Source of the DNA: Pseudothauera lacus
GTDB lineage: Bacteria > Pseudomonadota > Gammaproteobacteria > Burkholderiales > Rhodocyclaceae
DNA: 50,040 nt
Assembly: GCF_003034845.1 (NCBI RefSeq)
Contig: NZ_PZKC01000015.1
Location: 1 to 50,040, forward strand
Direction: 5' to 3'
The stretch's first letter is position 1. Each line of letters opens with the position of its first letter. Shown piece by piece: positions 26,759 to 34,813 of the stretch. Position numbers and translations under genes: made by a program. The notes below the pieces were generated by a model. It was not told the DNA's origin, searched no databases, and saw only the letters and a program-made list of their open reading frames with translations.

Positions 26759-26849
26759 GCGGATTTCTCACACTGACACGTCACGAGGGAGTACGGCGTG
26801 CCACGGCGGGCGCATCGGCACCCGCAGTGGGACAGCGTGAGAAATGCGG
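26759..26849. repeat. MITE-like inverted-repeat element, copy A
   Basis: A 91-bp noncoding element between convergent genes, bounded by imperfect 15-bp inverted repeats GCGGATTTCTCACAC (26759-26773) and GCGTGAGAAATGCGG (26835-26849). Its interior includes GGAGTACGGCGTGCCACGG and GCATCGGCACCCGCAG. The whole element recurs in reverse orientation at 38304-38477. It begins 2 bp after the Ap4A phosphorylase stop and ends just before the YkgJ stop at 26858. Confidence 0.85.
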
Positions 26850-26857
26850 ACCAGGAC

Positions 26858-27247
26858 TCAGGCAGCCTGCGGCAACGGATAGAAAGGCGGCAGCGGCGGC
26901 AGGCCGATGGTGGCGCGCAGTTCGTCGCAGCGCGGGTTGGCGCTGCCGTCTTCGAGATACACCGGAAACTCCCGGCATGGCGTCGGGCGATTGGCGTAGA
27001 TGGTGCAGGCGACGGCTTCGCCGACGGTACCGGAGAGGCCGACGCAGCGCCGCGGCAGGCTGTTGCTGCCCTGCATGCAGCGCAGGTGGGGGGTCAGCTT
27101 CTCGGTCAGATGCGCGGGAACGAAGCCGCCGGGGGCATCATCGGCCTCGGCCCAGTAGAAGGAGATGCGGAAGTGGGTGCAGCAGATGCCGCAGCTGATG
27201 CAGGGATTGAAGCCGCCGTCGGCGGGGATGGAATCGGCCTGGGACAT
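26858..27247 (-). CDS. YkgJ family cysteine-cluster protein
   Basis: A 129-residue protein with the YkgJ (CxxCxxCC) zinc/Fe-S cluster motif: NPCISCGICCTHFRI near the N-terminus, plus LPRRCVGL and the AVACTIYANRPTPCREFP block. These Cys residues probably coordinate an Fe-S cluster or zinc; the function is unknown. ATG at 27247 is chosen because the preceding frame is not homologous; the ribosome site is weak. A second family member is encoded 232 bp upstream at 27480-27821, suggesting an old duplication. Confidence 0.87.
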   Translation of the reverse strand: MSQADSIPADGGFNPCISCGICCTHFRISFYWAEADDAPGGFVPAHLTEKLTPHLRCMQGSNSLPRRCVGLSGTVGEAVACTIYANRPTPCREFPVYLEDGSANPRCDELRATIGLPPLPPFYPLPQAA

Positions 27248-27432
27248 GGAAGGCGCCACGAGGAGGTTTTCGGCCCGAAGCAGCCTCTTCCCCGCGCACG
27301 CCTCCGGCACCTGCGTGCTCCGGAGGCACGGCTGGATGCCGCCCCACCGGCGCAACAGACGATGAGCGTCACGCCCGGCGCGCGGATTGTAGCGTTTCCA
27401 TGCGCCGAATCAAGCATCTAAACTACTGATTA

Positions 27433-27444
27433 AAAAGTACTTTT
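27433..27444. promoter_or_regulatory. AT-rich palindrome AAAAGTACTTTT
   Basis: A perfect 12-bp palindrome in the only markedly AT-rich patch (about 27412-27465) of an otherwise GC-rich area, in the 232-bp gap between the two ykgJ-type genes. It could be an operator or part of a promoter for the downstream YkgJ gene at 27247. No -35/-10 pair is convincing. Confidence 0.35.
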
Positions 27445-27479
27445 ACGGGAATAAATTTTGCCGGAAGATATTCCCGCAG

Positions 27480-27821
27480 CTACAGCGCTGGCAGCCCGTG
27501 GCGACGGCGCGCGCGTTCACAGCCGCTGTCGCCGATGCCGAGCGCGGCATAAGGGGCAAAATCGCGACAGGGCGGCGGGCGGCGCTCGTAGATGGTGCAC
27601 GCCACGGCCTCGCCGATCACCCCGGCGAGGGCCACGCAGCGCGGCGACTCGGCATCGGTGCCAAGCATGCGCACCAGGCGCGGGGTCAGCGCCACGGTGA
27701 GTTCATCGGGCACCCCGGCGGCATCGCGGCTGGCCAGCATGGCGGGGTGGAAATCCACCCGGAAGGCCGCGCAGCACGCGCCGCAGCGCGTGCACGGATC
27801 GGAACCGGCAGCGTTGCTCAA
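27480..27821 (-). CDS. Second YkgJ family cysteine-cluster protein
   Basis: A 113-residue paralogue of the protein at 26858-27247. It has DPCTRCGACCAAFRVDF, then SPRCVALAG and the EAVACTIYERRPPPCRDF block. No ATG fits. The frame starts with TTG at 27821, which overlaps the TGA of the UPF0149 gene (TTGA) and has GAGGA seven bases upstream, so translation is probably coupled. It is the last gene of a dus-trmB-UPF0149-ykgJ run on the minus strand. Fe-S or zinc binding is inferred from the cysteines; the function is unknown. Confidence 0.82.
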   Translation of the reverse strand: MSNAAGSDPCTRCGACCAAFRVDFHPAMLASRDAAGVPDELTVALTPRLVRMLGTDAESPRCVALAGVIGEAVACTIYERRPPPCRDFAPYAALGIGDSGCERARRRHGLPAL

Positions 27822-28525
27822 GCGTCCTCGGCGCCGCAGCACTTCTTGAACTTCTTGCCGCTGCCGCATGGGCAGGGCTCGTTGCGCCCCGGCCCGGCAG
27901 TCGACCCCTGCGGCGCCTCGATCACTGCCAGCGCAGGACCTTCGATGCCGGCGGCCTGCCAGCGTGCGCGCAGGTCGGCAACCACCGCGGCGGCATCCTC
28001 CAGCCATTGCAGGCGGGTTTCGCCATCGGCCTGGTCGGCGTCGGGGGCTTCCCACAGCGTCGCCATGCGGGCGATCTCGTCGCGCGCGGCATCGGCATCC
28101 GCGGCCGGCACACGGCTTTCCCAGTCCGCCGGCCACAGCTCCAGGCCCTGGGTGAAACCGGCCATCCATTCCTCGCCGAGCGCCAGCCCGTCACCATCGG
28201 TGCTGGCATAGCAGAACGGCTCCCAGCCATCGTCGATGCCGACGGTGGCGACCAGCTCGTTGTAGTAGCGCAGCACCAGGGTGATGGCCTGCTGCATCTG
28301 GCGCCCGGATCCGAAACTGACCGCCTCGTCGTGGGCACTCCACACCGCTGGCAGCCATTGCGCCGGGACCAGCGCCTGCGGGCAGGCGACCACGGCGGCG
28401 AGATAGCCGTCGAGCATTTCGAGGTTCATGCAATCCTCGGGCACCGCATCCGATACCAACAAGGCTTCGAGTTCGTCGAAAGCCTCGTCGTCGAGGATGT
28501 GGGCCTGGATTTCGTCGTCAGTCAT
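27818..28525 (-). CDS. UPF0149/YecA-like protein with C-terminal SEC-C
   Basis: A 235-residue protein. The UPF0149 domain (residues 1 to about 190) includes LEMLDGYLAAVVACP and FTQGLELWP. It ends in a SEC-C zinc motif, GRNEPCPCGSGKKFKKCCG, also found at the tail of SecA and YecA. YecA binds ribosomes and SecA-related partners in E. coli; a similar role here is inference. ATG at 28525 has GGGAG upstream and overlaps the trmB stop by 8 nt. Its own stop overlaps the next gene, so the run is tightly coupled. Confidence 0.88.
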   Translation of the reverse strand: MTDDEIQAHILDDEAFDELEALLVSDAVPEDCMNLEMLDGYLAAVVACPQALVPAQWLPAVWSAHDEAVSFGSGRQMQQAITLVLRYYNELVATVGIDDGWEPFCYASTDGDGLALGEEWMAGFTQGLELWPADWESRVPAADADAARDEIARMATLWEAPDADQADGETRLQWLEDAAAVVADLRARWQAAGIEGPALAVIEAPQGSTAGPGRNEPCPCGSGKKFKKCCGAEDA

Positions 28526-29255
28526 CGCTGTACTCCCTAGTGTCATCCGTGCACCGTGCCCCAGCCTCACGCCCAGCGCAAGCGCCTTGGTCAACATCCC
28601 AGCGGAGGCGGTACAGGGGCTGGCCGGAATCGCGGTACTTGCGCTCGAAGGGGGTCAGCGCCACCTCGGCCTCGAAACGCTCCCAGCCCACCTCGCGCCC
28701 ACTGGCGATGCGCAGCGCCAGGGCCAGTTCCTCGATATAGACCTGCCAGTTGCTGCGGCACTCCAGCACCCCGCCAAGGCGCAGCAGCCAGGGGAAGACA
28801 GGGTGCGCGTGCCAGCGCCGTGCGAGGTGGCCGATCTTCGGCCACGGATTGGGATAGAGCAGGTAGTGGCGCGCCAGTCGCACGCCGCGTTCGTCGAGCA
28901 GGCGCCAGAAATCGACCAGGTCGGCACGCACGAACACCATGTTGCGTGGCATCAGGGCGTCCGGATAGGGCTTGCGGCGGTTCAGGCGGTCGGCGGACTG
29001 GTCGACGCCGATGACCCAGTGGTCGGGGTGGGCGCGGGCGAGCTGGATGGTGCTGTGCCCGACTCCGCAGCCGGCGTCGAGGATCAGCGGGGCGTGACCG
29101 TCCCAGCCTTCGAGGGCCTGCGCGCAGGCGGCACGGTTGTAGTCGGTGCAGGGCTTGCGGAAGGGATGCTGGAGGTGGCGTTCGACCAGGCGCGCGAGGT
29201 GTTCATGAACCCCTTGCTGGGCGCTGGTGGGAATACTCGAATTGGCGTAACTCAA
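28518..29255 (-). CDS. trmB: TrmB-like tRNA (guanine-N7) methyltransferase
   Basis: A roughly 245-residue SAM-dependent methyltransferase: SAM-binding LDAGCGVGHST, acidic DQS loop, and the TrmB hallmark YPNPWPKIGHLARRWHAHP. The G-loop differs from the EIGFGNG form of standard TrmB, so this is a divergent subgroup. m7G46 tRNA methylation is likely but not certain. The start is unclear: no ATG lies upstream of the homology. TTG at 29255, 16 nt after the dus stop, is my best choice. It is flanked by a tRNA dihydrouridine synthase, which supports a tRNA-modification operon. Confidence 0.75.
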   Translation of the reverse strand: MSYANSSIPTSAQQGVHEHLARLVERHLQHPFRKPCTDYNRAACAQALEGWDGHAPLILDAGCGVGHSTIQLARAHPDHWVIGVDQSADRLNRRKPYPDALMPRNMVFVRADLVDFWRLLDERGVRLARHYLLYPNPWPKIGHLARRWHAHPVFPWLLRLGGVLECRSNWQVYIEELALALRIASGREVGWERFEAEVALTPFERKYRDSGQPLYRLRWDVDQGACAGREAGARCTDDTREYSDD

Positions 29256-29271
29256 TGTTCTTGGCCTGCAA

Positions 29272-30297
29272 TCAGGCGGCCAGCAGGCCGCGCTCGGGGT
29301 GGATGCCGTGGGCACGCAGCACGGCCTCGCTTTCGGCCAGCCCGCGCACGGTGCGCAGGGCGGCAAAGAGGGCTTCGGCCTGTGCGTAGTTGCGCCGCAG
29401 CAGACCCACCCACTGCTTGAGGCGGCCGGGCGCATGGCGGGCTTCGACGCGGCTCAGCACGCGCACCCAGAACTGCGCCAGCAAGGGCTGCAGCTGCGCC
29501 CATTCGGCCGCCCGCGCGGCGTCGAGGTCGCGTCCGCCAAGGGCATCGCCGGCGCGGATGCGGCGGGCGAGGAAGGGGTCGGCGACCGCGCCGCGGCCAA
29601 GCATGACGTCGGCGACGCCACTGACCTCGCGGCAGCGCCGCCAGTCGGCTTCGCTCCAGACCTCACCGTTGGCGACCACGGGGATGTCGACAACGTCGGC
29701 GATGCGTCCCACCCACTCCCAGTGCGCCGGGGGGCGATAGCCTTCGGCGCGGGTGCGGGCATGCACCACCAGTTCGGCGACGCCGCCAGCGGCAAGCGCG
29801 CGTGCGCAATCCAGCGCCCGCCCGCAGTCGTCGATGCCGAGACGCATCTTGGCGGTGAGCGGCAGGCCCTGCGGCATCGCTGCGCGCACGGCCACGGCGA
29901 TGCGGTGCAGCAGTTCGGGCTCGCCGAGCAGCGCCGCGCCGCCGCGATGGCGGTTGACGGTGGGCGCCGGGCAGCCGAAGTTGAGGTCGATGCCGGCCGG
30001 CCCCAGCGTTGCCAGACGCGCCGCGCTGGCGGCCATCAGCGCCGCATCGCTGCCGAGCAGCTGCACGCGCACCGGCGTACCGGCGAGGGTGCGCCCGCCG
30101 GCGTCGAGCTCGGGGCTGATGCGGCGGAAGAAACGCGCCGGCAAGGCCGTTGCAGAGACGCGGGCAAACTCGGTGACGGCGAGATCGTAGCCCCCGGCGC
30201 AGCTCAGCACCTCACGCAGGGCGTGATCGAGCAGACCTTCCATGGGGGCAAGCAAGAGGCGCACGGATGGGAACAGGGCGGATGGATGGGCGCGCAT
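29272..30297 (-). CDS. dusC: tRNA dihydrouridine synthase DusC
   Basis: A 341-residue FMN-dependent tRNA-dihydrouridine synthase. It has the N-terminal LLLAPMEGLLDHALR, the catalytic-cysteine block DLNFGCPAPTVNRHRGGAALL, KMRLGI, the HARTRAEGY flavin region and PVVANGEVWS. Overall features fit the DusC (U16) subgroup rather than DusA/B. ATG at 30297 gives the canonical start; the in-frame extension to 30396 is not homologous. It leads the dus-trmB-UPF0149-ykgJ run and is divergent from rpmE. Confidence 0.9.
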   Translation of the reverse strand: MRAHPSALFPSVRLLLAPMEGLLDHALREVLSCAGGYDLAVTEFARVSATALPARFFRRISPELDAGGRTLAGTPVRVQLLGSDAALMAASAARLATLGPAGIDLNFGCPAPTVNRHRGGAALLGEPELLHRIAVAVRAAMPQGLPLTAKMRLGIDDCGRALDCARALAAGGVAELVVHARTRAEGYRPPAHWEWVGRIADVVDIPVVANGEVWSEADWRRCREVSGVADVMLGRGAVADPFLARRIRAGDALGGRDLDAARAAEWAQLQPLLAQFWVRVLSRVEARHAPGRLKQWVGLLRRNYAQAEALFAALRTVRGLAESEAVLRAHGIHPERGLLAA

Positions 30298-30333
30298 TGT
30301 AACGCGCCCGCCGCCGCTGGCATACGAAACGCC

Positions 30334-30362
30334 TTGCCTTGGGCGCGGGTGTAGGGGATAAT
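30334..30362 (+). promoter_or_regulatory. Sigma70 promoter for rpmE
   Basis: TTGCCT (30334-30339) and GATAAT (30357-30362) are separated by exactly 17 bp and lie 64 bp before the L31 start codon. Confidence 0.65.
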
Positions 30363-30425
30363 CCCGCGTTTCCCACCGTACCCAGGGCGGCCACATTCAC
30401 CGCCCGCCTGCATCAAGGACCTGCC

Positions 30426-30644
30426 ATGAAAGCGGACATCCATCCCAACTACAAAGCCGTTCAGGTGACCTGCTCCTGCGGCAACACCTTCGAGACCCGC
30501 TCCACCCTGGGCAAGCCCGCCCTGCACGTGGAAGTGTGTTCCGCCTGCCACCCGTTCTACACCGGCAAGCAGAAGATCGTCGATACCGCCGGTCGCGTCG
30601 AGCGCTTCCGTCAGAAGTACGGCAACGTCCAGCGCCTGGGCTGA
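30426..30644 (+). CDS. rpmE: 50S ribosomal protein L31, zinc form
   Basis: A 72-residue L31 protein of the Zn-binding (type A) class: CSC at 16-18 and CSACH near residue 37-41 supply the metal ligands. It starts MKADIHPNY and ends GNVQRLG. The C-minus paralogue YkgM is not in the window. It is flanked by a good promoter and by an intrinsic terminator, so it is a monocistronic gene. Confidence 0.97.
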   Translation: MKADIHPNYKAVQVTCSCGNTFETRSTLGKPALHVEVCSACHPFYTGKQKIVDTAGRVERFRQKYGNVQRLG

Positions 30645-30661
30645 TTTGCCCGCGCAGGGTC

Positions 30662-30690
30662 AAAAAAGGCAGCTCCGGCTGCCTTTTTTG
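30662..30690 (+). terminator. Intrinsic terminator of rpmE
   Basis: AAAAAAGGCAGC, loop TCCG, GCTGCCTTTTTTG: a 12-bp stem with a T6 tail that starts 18 bp after the rpmE stop. The A-tract makes it potentially bidirectional. Confidence 0.93.
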
Positions 30691-30781
30691 TTGTCCTGCG
30701 CGCCGGCAAGGCTCACCGCAGGCGCGGCATCGCGCTGCAGGCTGCTAAAATCCGCCCTCCAGACATCCGGCCCCCTGGCCC

Positions 30782-32422
30782 ATGATTCCGTCCACCGCTC
30801 CACAGACCACCCTGTCCCGCATGCTCTTCGGCGCCCCCGGCCTGGTGGCGCTGGCGGCGCTGTACCTGCTGGTCGGGCTGATCGGCCACGACCCCTGGCG
30901 CGGTGACGATGCCCGCCACCTCGGCCCGGTATTCGCCATGCTGCAGGGCGAAGGCCTGTTGCTGCCGCATCTGGCCGGCGAGGCAGTGGGCGAGTATCCG
31001 CCGCTCTACTACTGGACCGCGGCAGTGCTGGCGACGCTGTTCTCGTGGGCGCTGCCGGCACACGACGGCGCCCGCCTGGCGACCGCACTGTACGCCGCCC
31101 TCACCCTGTACTGGATCTCCCAGGCCGCCGCCGCCCTGCATGGCCGCGAGGCACGGGCGGCGGCGGTGCTGCTCACCCTCGGCACCCTCGGTCTGGTCAT
31201 CCACGCCCACCAGGCCCAGCCGCTGATCGCCCTGATGGCGATGCAGGCGCTCACCCTTGCCGGCCTCGCCCGGCTCGGCCAGGCCCCGCTCGGCGGCGCC
31301 CTGCAGGCTGCCGCGGGCGCGGCACTGGCCTTCCTCGCCGCCGGCCTGGGCGGCGCCCTGCTCACTTTGCCGCTGCTCTTCGGGGTCATCGCGCTCAGCC
31401 CGGAGTGCCGCACCCCGCGCATCAGCGGCGCGCTGCTGCTCGCCCTGTGCTGCGCGCTGGGTGCAGCGGCGCTGTGGCCACTGGCGCTGCACTACCAGCA
31501 GCCGGAGCTTTTTGCACTGTGGTGGGAGAGCGACTGGGGCAGCTTCGGCGGCGCCCTGCCCGCCGACCGCCTGCGCCCCTTCGTGGAGGACATCGGCTGG
31601 TTCACCTGGCCGCTGTGGCCAATCGCGCTGTGGTCGCTGTGGCTCGCCCGCCGGCGCCTGTTCAGCCTGCCCGTGCAACTGCCGCTGGCCGCCACAGTGC
31701 TGGCGGTGATCTGGCTGGTGACCGACTATGAACCCGAGGTCAGCACCCTGCTCGCCCTCGTCGCGCCGCTGGCCCTGCTCGCCGCCGGTGGCGTGACCCG
31801 CCTGCGCCGCGGCGCCGCCAACGCTTTCGACTGGTTCGGGGTGATGACCTTCGCGGTGTTCGCGCTGCTGGTGTGGCTGGGATGGACCGCGCAGGTGTTT
31901 TCCTGGCCCCCCGGGCTGGCGCGTCACGTTGCCCGCTACGGCCCCGATTTCGTCCTCCAGGGCGAGGCCCGTCAGGCCGTGCTCGGCGCCCTGGCCTGCG
32001 CGCTGTGGCTGCTGCTGGCGTGGAAGCTGCCGCGTTCGCCGCAACGCGGCCCGGCAAACTGGGCGATGGGCATGACCATGCTGTGGTGCCTGGCGGTGAT
32101 CCTGCTGATGCCGTGGTTCCAGCACGGGCGCAGCTACCGCCCGGCGGTGGAAGCCCTGCAGGTGGCCCTGGCCGAGTACAGCGAGGAGTGTGTCGCCAGC
32201 ACCGGGCTGTCGCCCAGCGTGCGCGCTTCGCTGGATTACTACGCCGGCCTGCGGCCGCTCGCCGTCGGCCCCCAGGGCAGCCCGTGCCGGCTGCTGCTGG
32301 TGCATGAGGACCGCCGCAGCAAGCCGCCTTCACTGTCGCCGGAATGGCTGTCGGTGTGGGAGCACAGCCGCGGCGGCGACAAGCAGCGCGAGACCTTCCG
32401 CCTGTACCACCGTCAGCCGTAG
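30782..32422 (+). CDS. ArnT/GT39-like membrane glycosyltransferase
   Basis: A 546-residue polytopic protein with about a dozen hydrophobic helices. The first periplasmic loop carries the GT39/GT83 acidic motif (GHDPWRGDDARH), followed by EYPPLYYW, typical of ArnT and protein-O-mannosyltransferase-like enzymes using polyprenyl-phosphate sugars. The C-terminal 80 residues form a soluble domain. Donor and acceptor (lipid A, protein or polymer) cannot be decided. There is no lipid-A operon nearby, so ArnT itself is not claimed. It converges with a small membrane protein, overlapping by 10 bp. Confidence 0.82.
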   Translation: MIPSTAPQTTLSRMLFGAPGLVALAALYLLVGLIGHDPWRGDDARHLGPVFAMLQGEGLLLPHLAGEAVGEYPPLYYWTAAVLATLFSWALPAHDGARLATALYAALTLYWISQAAAALHGREARAAAVLLTLGTLGLVIHAHQAQPLIALMAMQALTLAGLARLGQAPLGGALQAAAGAALAFLAAGLGGALLTLPLLFGVIALSPECRTPRISGALLLALCCALGAAALWPLALHYQQPELFALWWESDWGSFGGALPADRLRPFVEDIGWFTWPLWPIALWSLWLARRRLFSLPVQLPLAATVLAVIWLVTDYEPEVSTLLALVAPLALLAAGGVTRLRRGAANAFDWFGVMTFAVFALLVWLGWTAQVFSWPPGLARHVARYGPDFVLQGEARQAVLGALACALWLLLAWKLPRSPQRGPANWAMGMTMLWCLAVILLMPWFQHGRSYRPAVEALQVALAEYSEECVASTGLSPSVRASLDYYAGLRPLAVGPQGSPCRLLLVHEDRRSKPPSLSPEWLSVWEHSRGGDKQRETFRLYHRQP

Positions 32423-32574
32423 ATCAGGCACATCCCCGGCGTCGAGCCCTGCTGCGGGGCGAAGTAGCCCAGCAGGTAGAAGAACAGGATCACCCCTGCG
32501 ATGATCAGCAGGCGTCGCCGCCGGGCGCGGGCCCAGGCGACGACAGCTGCGAGCAGCACGCCCAGTCTTGCCAT
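32413..32574 (-). CDS. Small single-pass membrane protein
   Basis: A 53-residue open frame: MARLGVLLAAVVAW, a basic RARRRR stretch, then the transmembrane helix LLIIAGVILFFYLLGYF and a short polar tail. ATG at 32574 is 1 nt after the orn stop (TGAGATG), so translation is probably coupled to orn. I do not recognise a family. The clear hydrophobic helix with positive-inside residues supports its being real. Confidence 0.55.
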   Translation of the reverse strand: MARLGVLLAAVVAWARARRRRLLIIAGVILFFYLLGYFAPQQGSTPGMCLIYG

Positions 32575-32575
32575 C

Positions 32576-33124
32576 TCAGGACAGGCGCAGGAAGGTGTCG
32601 CGGTAGTGGCGCAGTTCGGCGATGGATTCGTGGATGTCGGCCAGGGCCTCATGCTTGCCCTTCTTCTCCACGCCCTTGTACACCTCCGGGCGCCAGCGCC
32701 TGGCGAGTTCCTTGAGGGTGGACACGTCGAGGTTGCGGTAGTGGAACCACGCTTCCAGCTGCGGCATGTAGCGCGCCATGAAGCGGCGATCCTGGCACAC
32801 CGAGTTGCCGCACATCGGCGAGGTGCGCGCCGGCACCCATTCCTTGAGGAAGGCCAGCATCTGCGCTTCGGCCTCCACCTCGCCCACCGTGGACGCCTGC
32901 ACACGGGCGGTCAGTCCGGACTTGCCATGGGTGTTGCGGTTCCATTCGTCCATGCCGTCGAGCACGCTGTCGGGCTGGTGGACGGCAATCACCGGGGCTT
33001 CGGCGACGACGTTGAGCTGGCTGTCGGTGATGACGACGGCAATTTCGATGATGCGGTCGCGATCCGGTTCGAGCCCGGTCATCTCCATGTCCAGCCAGAT
33101 GAGGTGGTTCTGATCCTGTGCCAT
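32576..33124 (-). CDS. orn: Oligoribonuclease
   Basis: A 182-residue DEDDh 3'-5' exoribonuclease that degrades 2-5 nt RNAs and pGpG. The motifs are [13 protein letters not shown] (Exo I with D and E), [13 protein letters not shown] (Exo II) and [13 protein letters not shown] (Exo III with H and D). ATG at 33124 gives the normal start and length. It is divergent from the M48 protease at 33207 over 82 bp. Since it clears pGpG, it connects functionally with the c-di-GMP phosphodiesterase at the left end. Confidence 0.96.
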   Translation of the reverse strand: MAQDQNHLIWLDMEMTGLEPDRDRIIEIAVVITDSQLNVVAEAPVIAVHQPDSVLDGMDEWNRNTHGKSGLTARVQASTVGEVEAEAQMLAFLKEWVPARTSPMCGNSVCQDRRFMARYMPQLEAWFHYRNLDVSTLKELARRWRPEVYKGVEKKGKHEALADIHESIAELRHYRDTFLRLS

Positions 33125-33206
33125 AATCGTTCGGCCAATAATGAAACGAGAAGGCGCTGATTGTGTCACAGAAAGCGTCCTGCCTCCCGCCCCCCGACCG
33201 CCCCCG

Positions 33207-34457
33207 ATGACCGCCACCGCCTTTGCCGCCCTCTTCGTCTGCGTGCTGCTCGCCGGCAGCGCCCTGCGCGCCGTGCTGATGCTGCGCCAGATGCGCCATG
33301 TTGCCGCCCACCGCGAGAGCGTGCCGGCGGCCTTCGCCGCCACCATCGGCCTCGCCTCGCACCGCAAGGCGGCGGACTACACCGCGGCACGGATGCGCAT
33401 CGGCCTGGTCGAACTGGCGGTCTCGGTGCTCTTCGTCCTCGCCCTCACCCTCGGCGGCGGCCTGCAGGCGGTGAGCGGGCTGTGGCTGGCGGCCTTCGCG
33501 CACGACAGTCTCGCCCACGGCATCGCCATGCTCGCCACCCTGGCGGTGCTGAGCTGGCTGGTGGATCTGCCCTTCGCGCTGCTGCGCACCTTCGGCATCG
33601 AGAAGCGCTTCGGCTTCAACCGCATGACACCGCGGCTGTATGCCGCCGACACTGCCCGCGAAGCCCTCCTCGGCGTCCTCATCGGCCTGCCGGTGCTGGC
33701 CGCGGTGCTGTGGCTGATGGGCGCGATGGGAGAACTGTGGTGGCTGTGGGTATGGGCCTTCTGGCTGGGGGTGAACCTGCTCGCCCTGCTCATCTGGCCG
33801 ACCTTCATCGCCCCGCTGTTCAACACTTTCACGCCGCTGGCCGACGACAGCCTGCGCAGCCGCGTCAACGCGCTGCTGGAGCGCTGCGGTTTCCGCGCCC
33901 GCGGCCTGTTCGTGATGGACGGCTCGAAGCGCTCGGCGCACGGCAACGCCTACTTCACCGGCTTCGGTGCCGCCAAGCGCATCGTCTTCTTCGACACCCT
34001 GCTCGACAAGCTCGCCCCGGAAGAGGTCGAGGCGGTACTTGCCCACGAGCTCGGCCATTTCCACCACCGCCACATCGTCAAGCGCATCGCCGTGCTGGGC
34101 GCCACCAGCCTGGCGCTGTTCGCCGTGCTGGGCTGGCTGATCGCGCAGCCGTGGTTCTACGCCGGCCTCGGTGTCGACACCCCGGGCACCGCTGCGGCAC
34201 TGGCGCTGTTCGCCCTCGCCCTGCCCGCCTTCAGCTTTCCGCTCTCGCCGCTGCTCAGCCACTGGTCGCGCAAGCACGAGTTCGAGGCCGACCGCTATGC
34301 CGCGCGCCAGACCCGCGCCGCCGATCTGGTCAGCGCGCTGGTGAAGCTCTACCGCGACAACGCTGCCACGCTTACCCCCGATCCCCTGTATTCGCGCTTC
34401 TTCGATTCCCATCCGCCGGCCGCCGTGCGCGTTGCACGTCTGCAGGCGGCGCCGTGA
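33207..34457 (+). CDS. M48 (Ste24/HtpX-like) membrane metalloprotease
   Basis: A 416-residue integral-membrane zinc protease of the CAAX/Ste24 type. It has hydrophobic helices at about 5-25, 68-85, 103-125, 155-172 and 177-200. The catalytic HELGH is at 280-284 and the third-ligand motif [11 protein letters not shown] comes later. The block [13 protein letters not shown] before the active site is typical of the bacterial Ste24 group. Targets are unknown, presumably membrane-protein quality control. ATG at 33207 fits the first transmembrane helix. A small cytochrome gene follows. Confidence 0.9.
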   Translation: MTATAFAALFVCVLLAGSALRAVLMLRQMRHVAAHRESVPAAFAATIGLASHRKAADYTAARMRIGLVELAVSVLFVLALTLGGGLQAVSGLWLAAFAHDSLAHGIAMLATLAVLSWLVDLPFALLRTFGIEKRFGFNRMTPRLYAADTAREALLGVLIGLPVLAAVLWLMGAMGELWWLWVWAFWLGVNLLALLIWPTFIAPLFNTFTPLADDSLRSRVNALLERCGFRARGLFVMDGSKRSAHGNAYFTGFGAAKRIVFFDTLLDKLAPEEVEAVLAHELGHFHHRHIVKRIAVLGATSLALFAVLGWLIAQPWFYAGLGVDTPGTAAALALFALALPAFSFPLSPLLSHWSRKHEFEADRYAARQTRAADLVSALVKLYRDNAATLTPDPLYSRFFDSHPPAAVRVARLQAAP

Positions 34458-34489
34458 GCCACCGCCCCGCACCCAGGAGGAGACGACCC

Positions 34490-34813
34490 ATGATGCGCAC
34501 CACAACCCTCGCCCTGCTCAGCCCGCTGGCCCTGCTGCTGCCCGCCACGGCCGCCGCCGACCCCTTCCCCGCCGCGGACCGCGCCGCCGGCCAGCGCATG
34601 CACGCAGAGATGTGCATCGAGTGCCACGCACGCCGTTTCGGCGGCGAGGACGGCGCCGAGATCTACACCCGCTTCGACCGCCGCGTGAGCACCCCCGGCG
34701 CGCTGGAGCAGCAGCTCACCGCCTGTACGGCAATGCTCGACCTCGACCTTTTCCCCGAGGACGAACACCACATCGCCGGCTATCTCAACGACCGCTATTA
34801 CAAGTTCAAGTGA
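34490..34813 (+). CDS. Small monoheme c-type cytochrome-like protein
   Basis: A 107-residue secreted protein: signal peptide (ALLSPLALLLPATAAA) followed by one heme-attachment motif, CIECH, in the context AEMCIECHARRFGGED. A C-terminal helix ends DRYYKFK. The distal Met ligand is not obvious, so the axial ligand is uncertain. AGGAGGAGA lies upstream of ATG 34490. Its TGA overlaps the GTG of rsgA (GTGA), so this cytochrome is translationally linked to a ribosome-assembly GTPase. Confidence 0.85.
   Translation: MMRTTTLALLSPLALLLPATAAADPFPAADRAAGQRMHAEMCIECHARRFGGEDGAEIYTRFDRRVSTPGALEQQLTACTAMLDLDLFPEDEHHIAGYLNDRYYKFK

Noticed and set aside
30713-32305. 530-codon minus-strand frame opposite the GT39 transferase
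   Set aside because: Low-complexity Gln/Ala/Gly composition and no hydrophobic or catalytic pattern; the plus-strand frame has the transmembrane helices.
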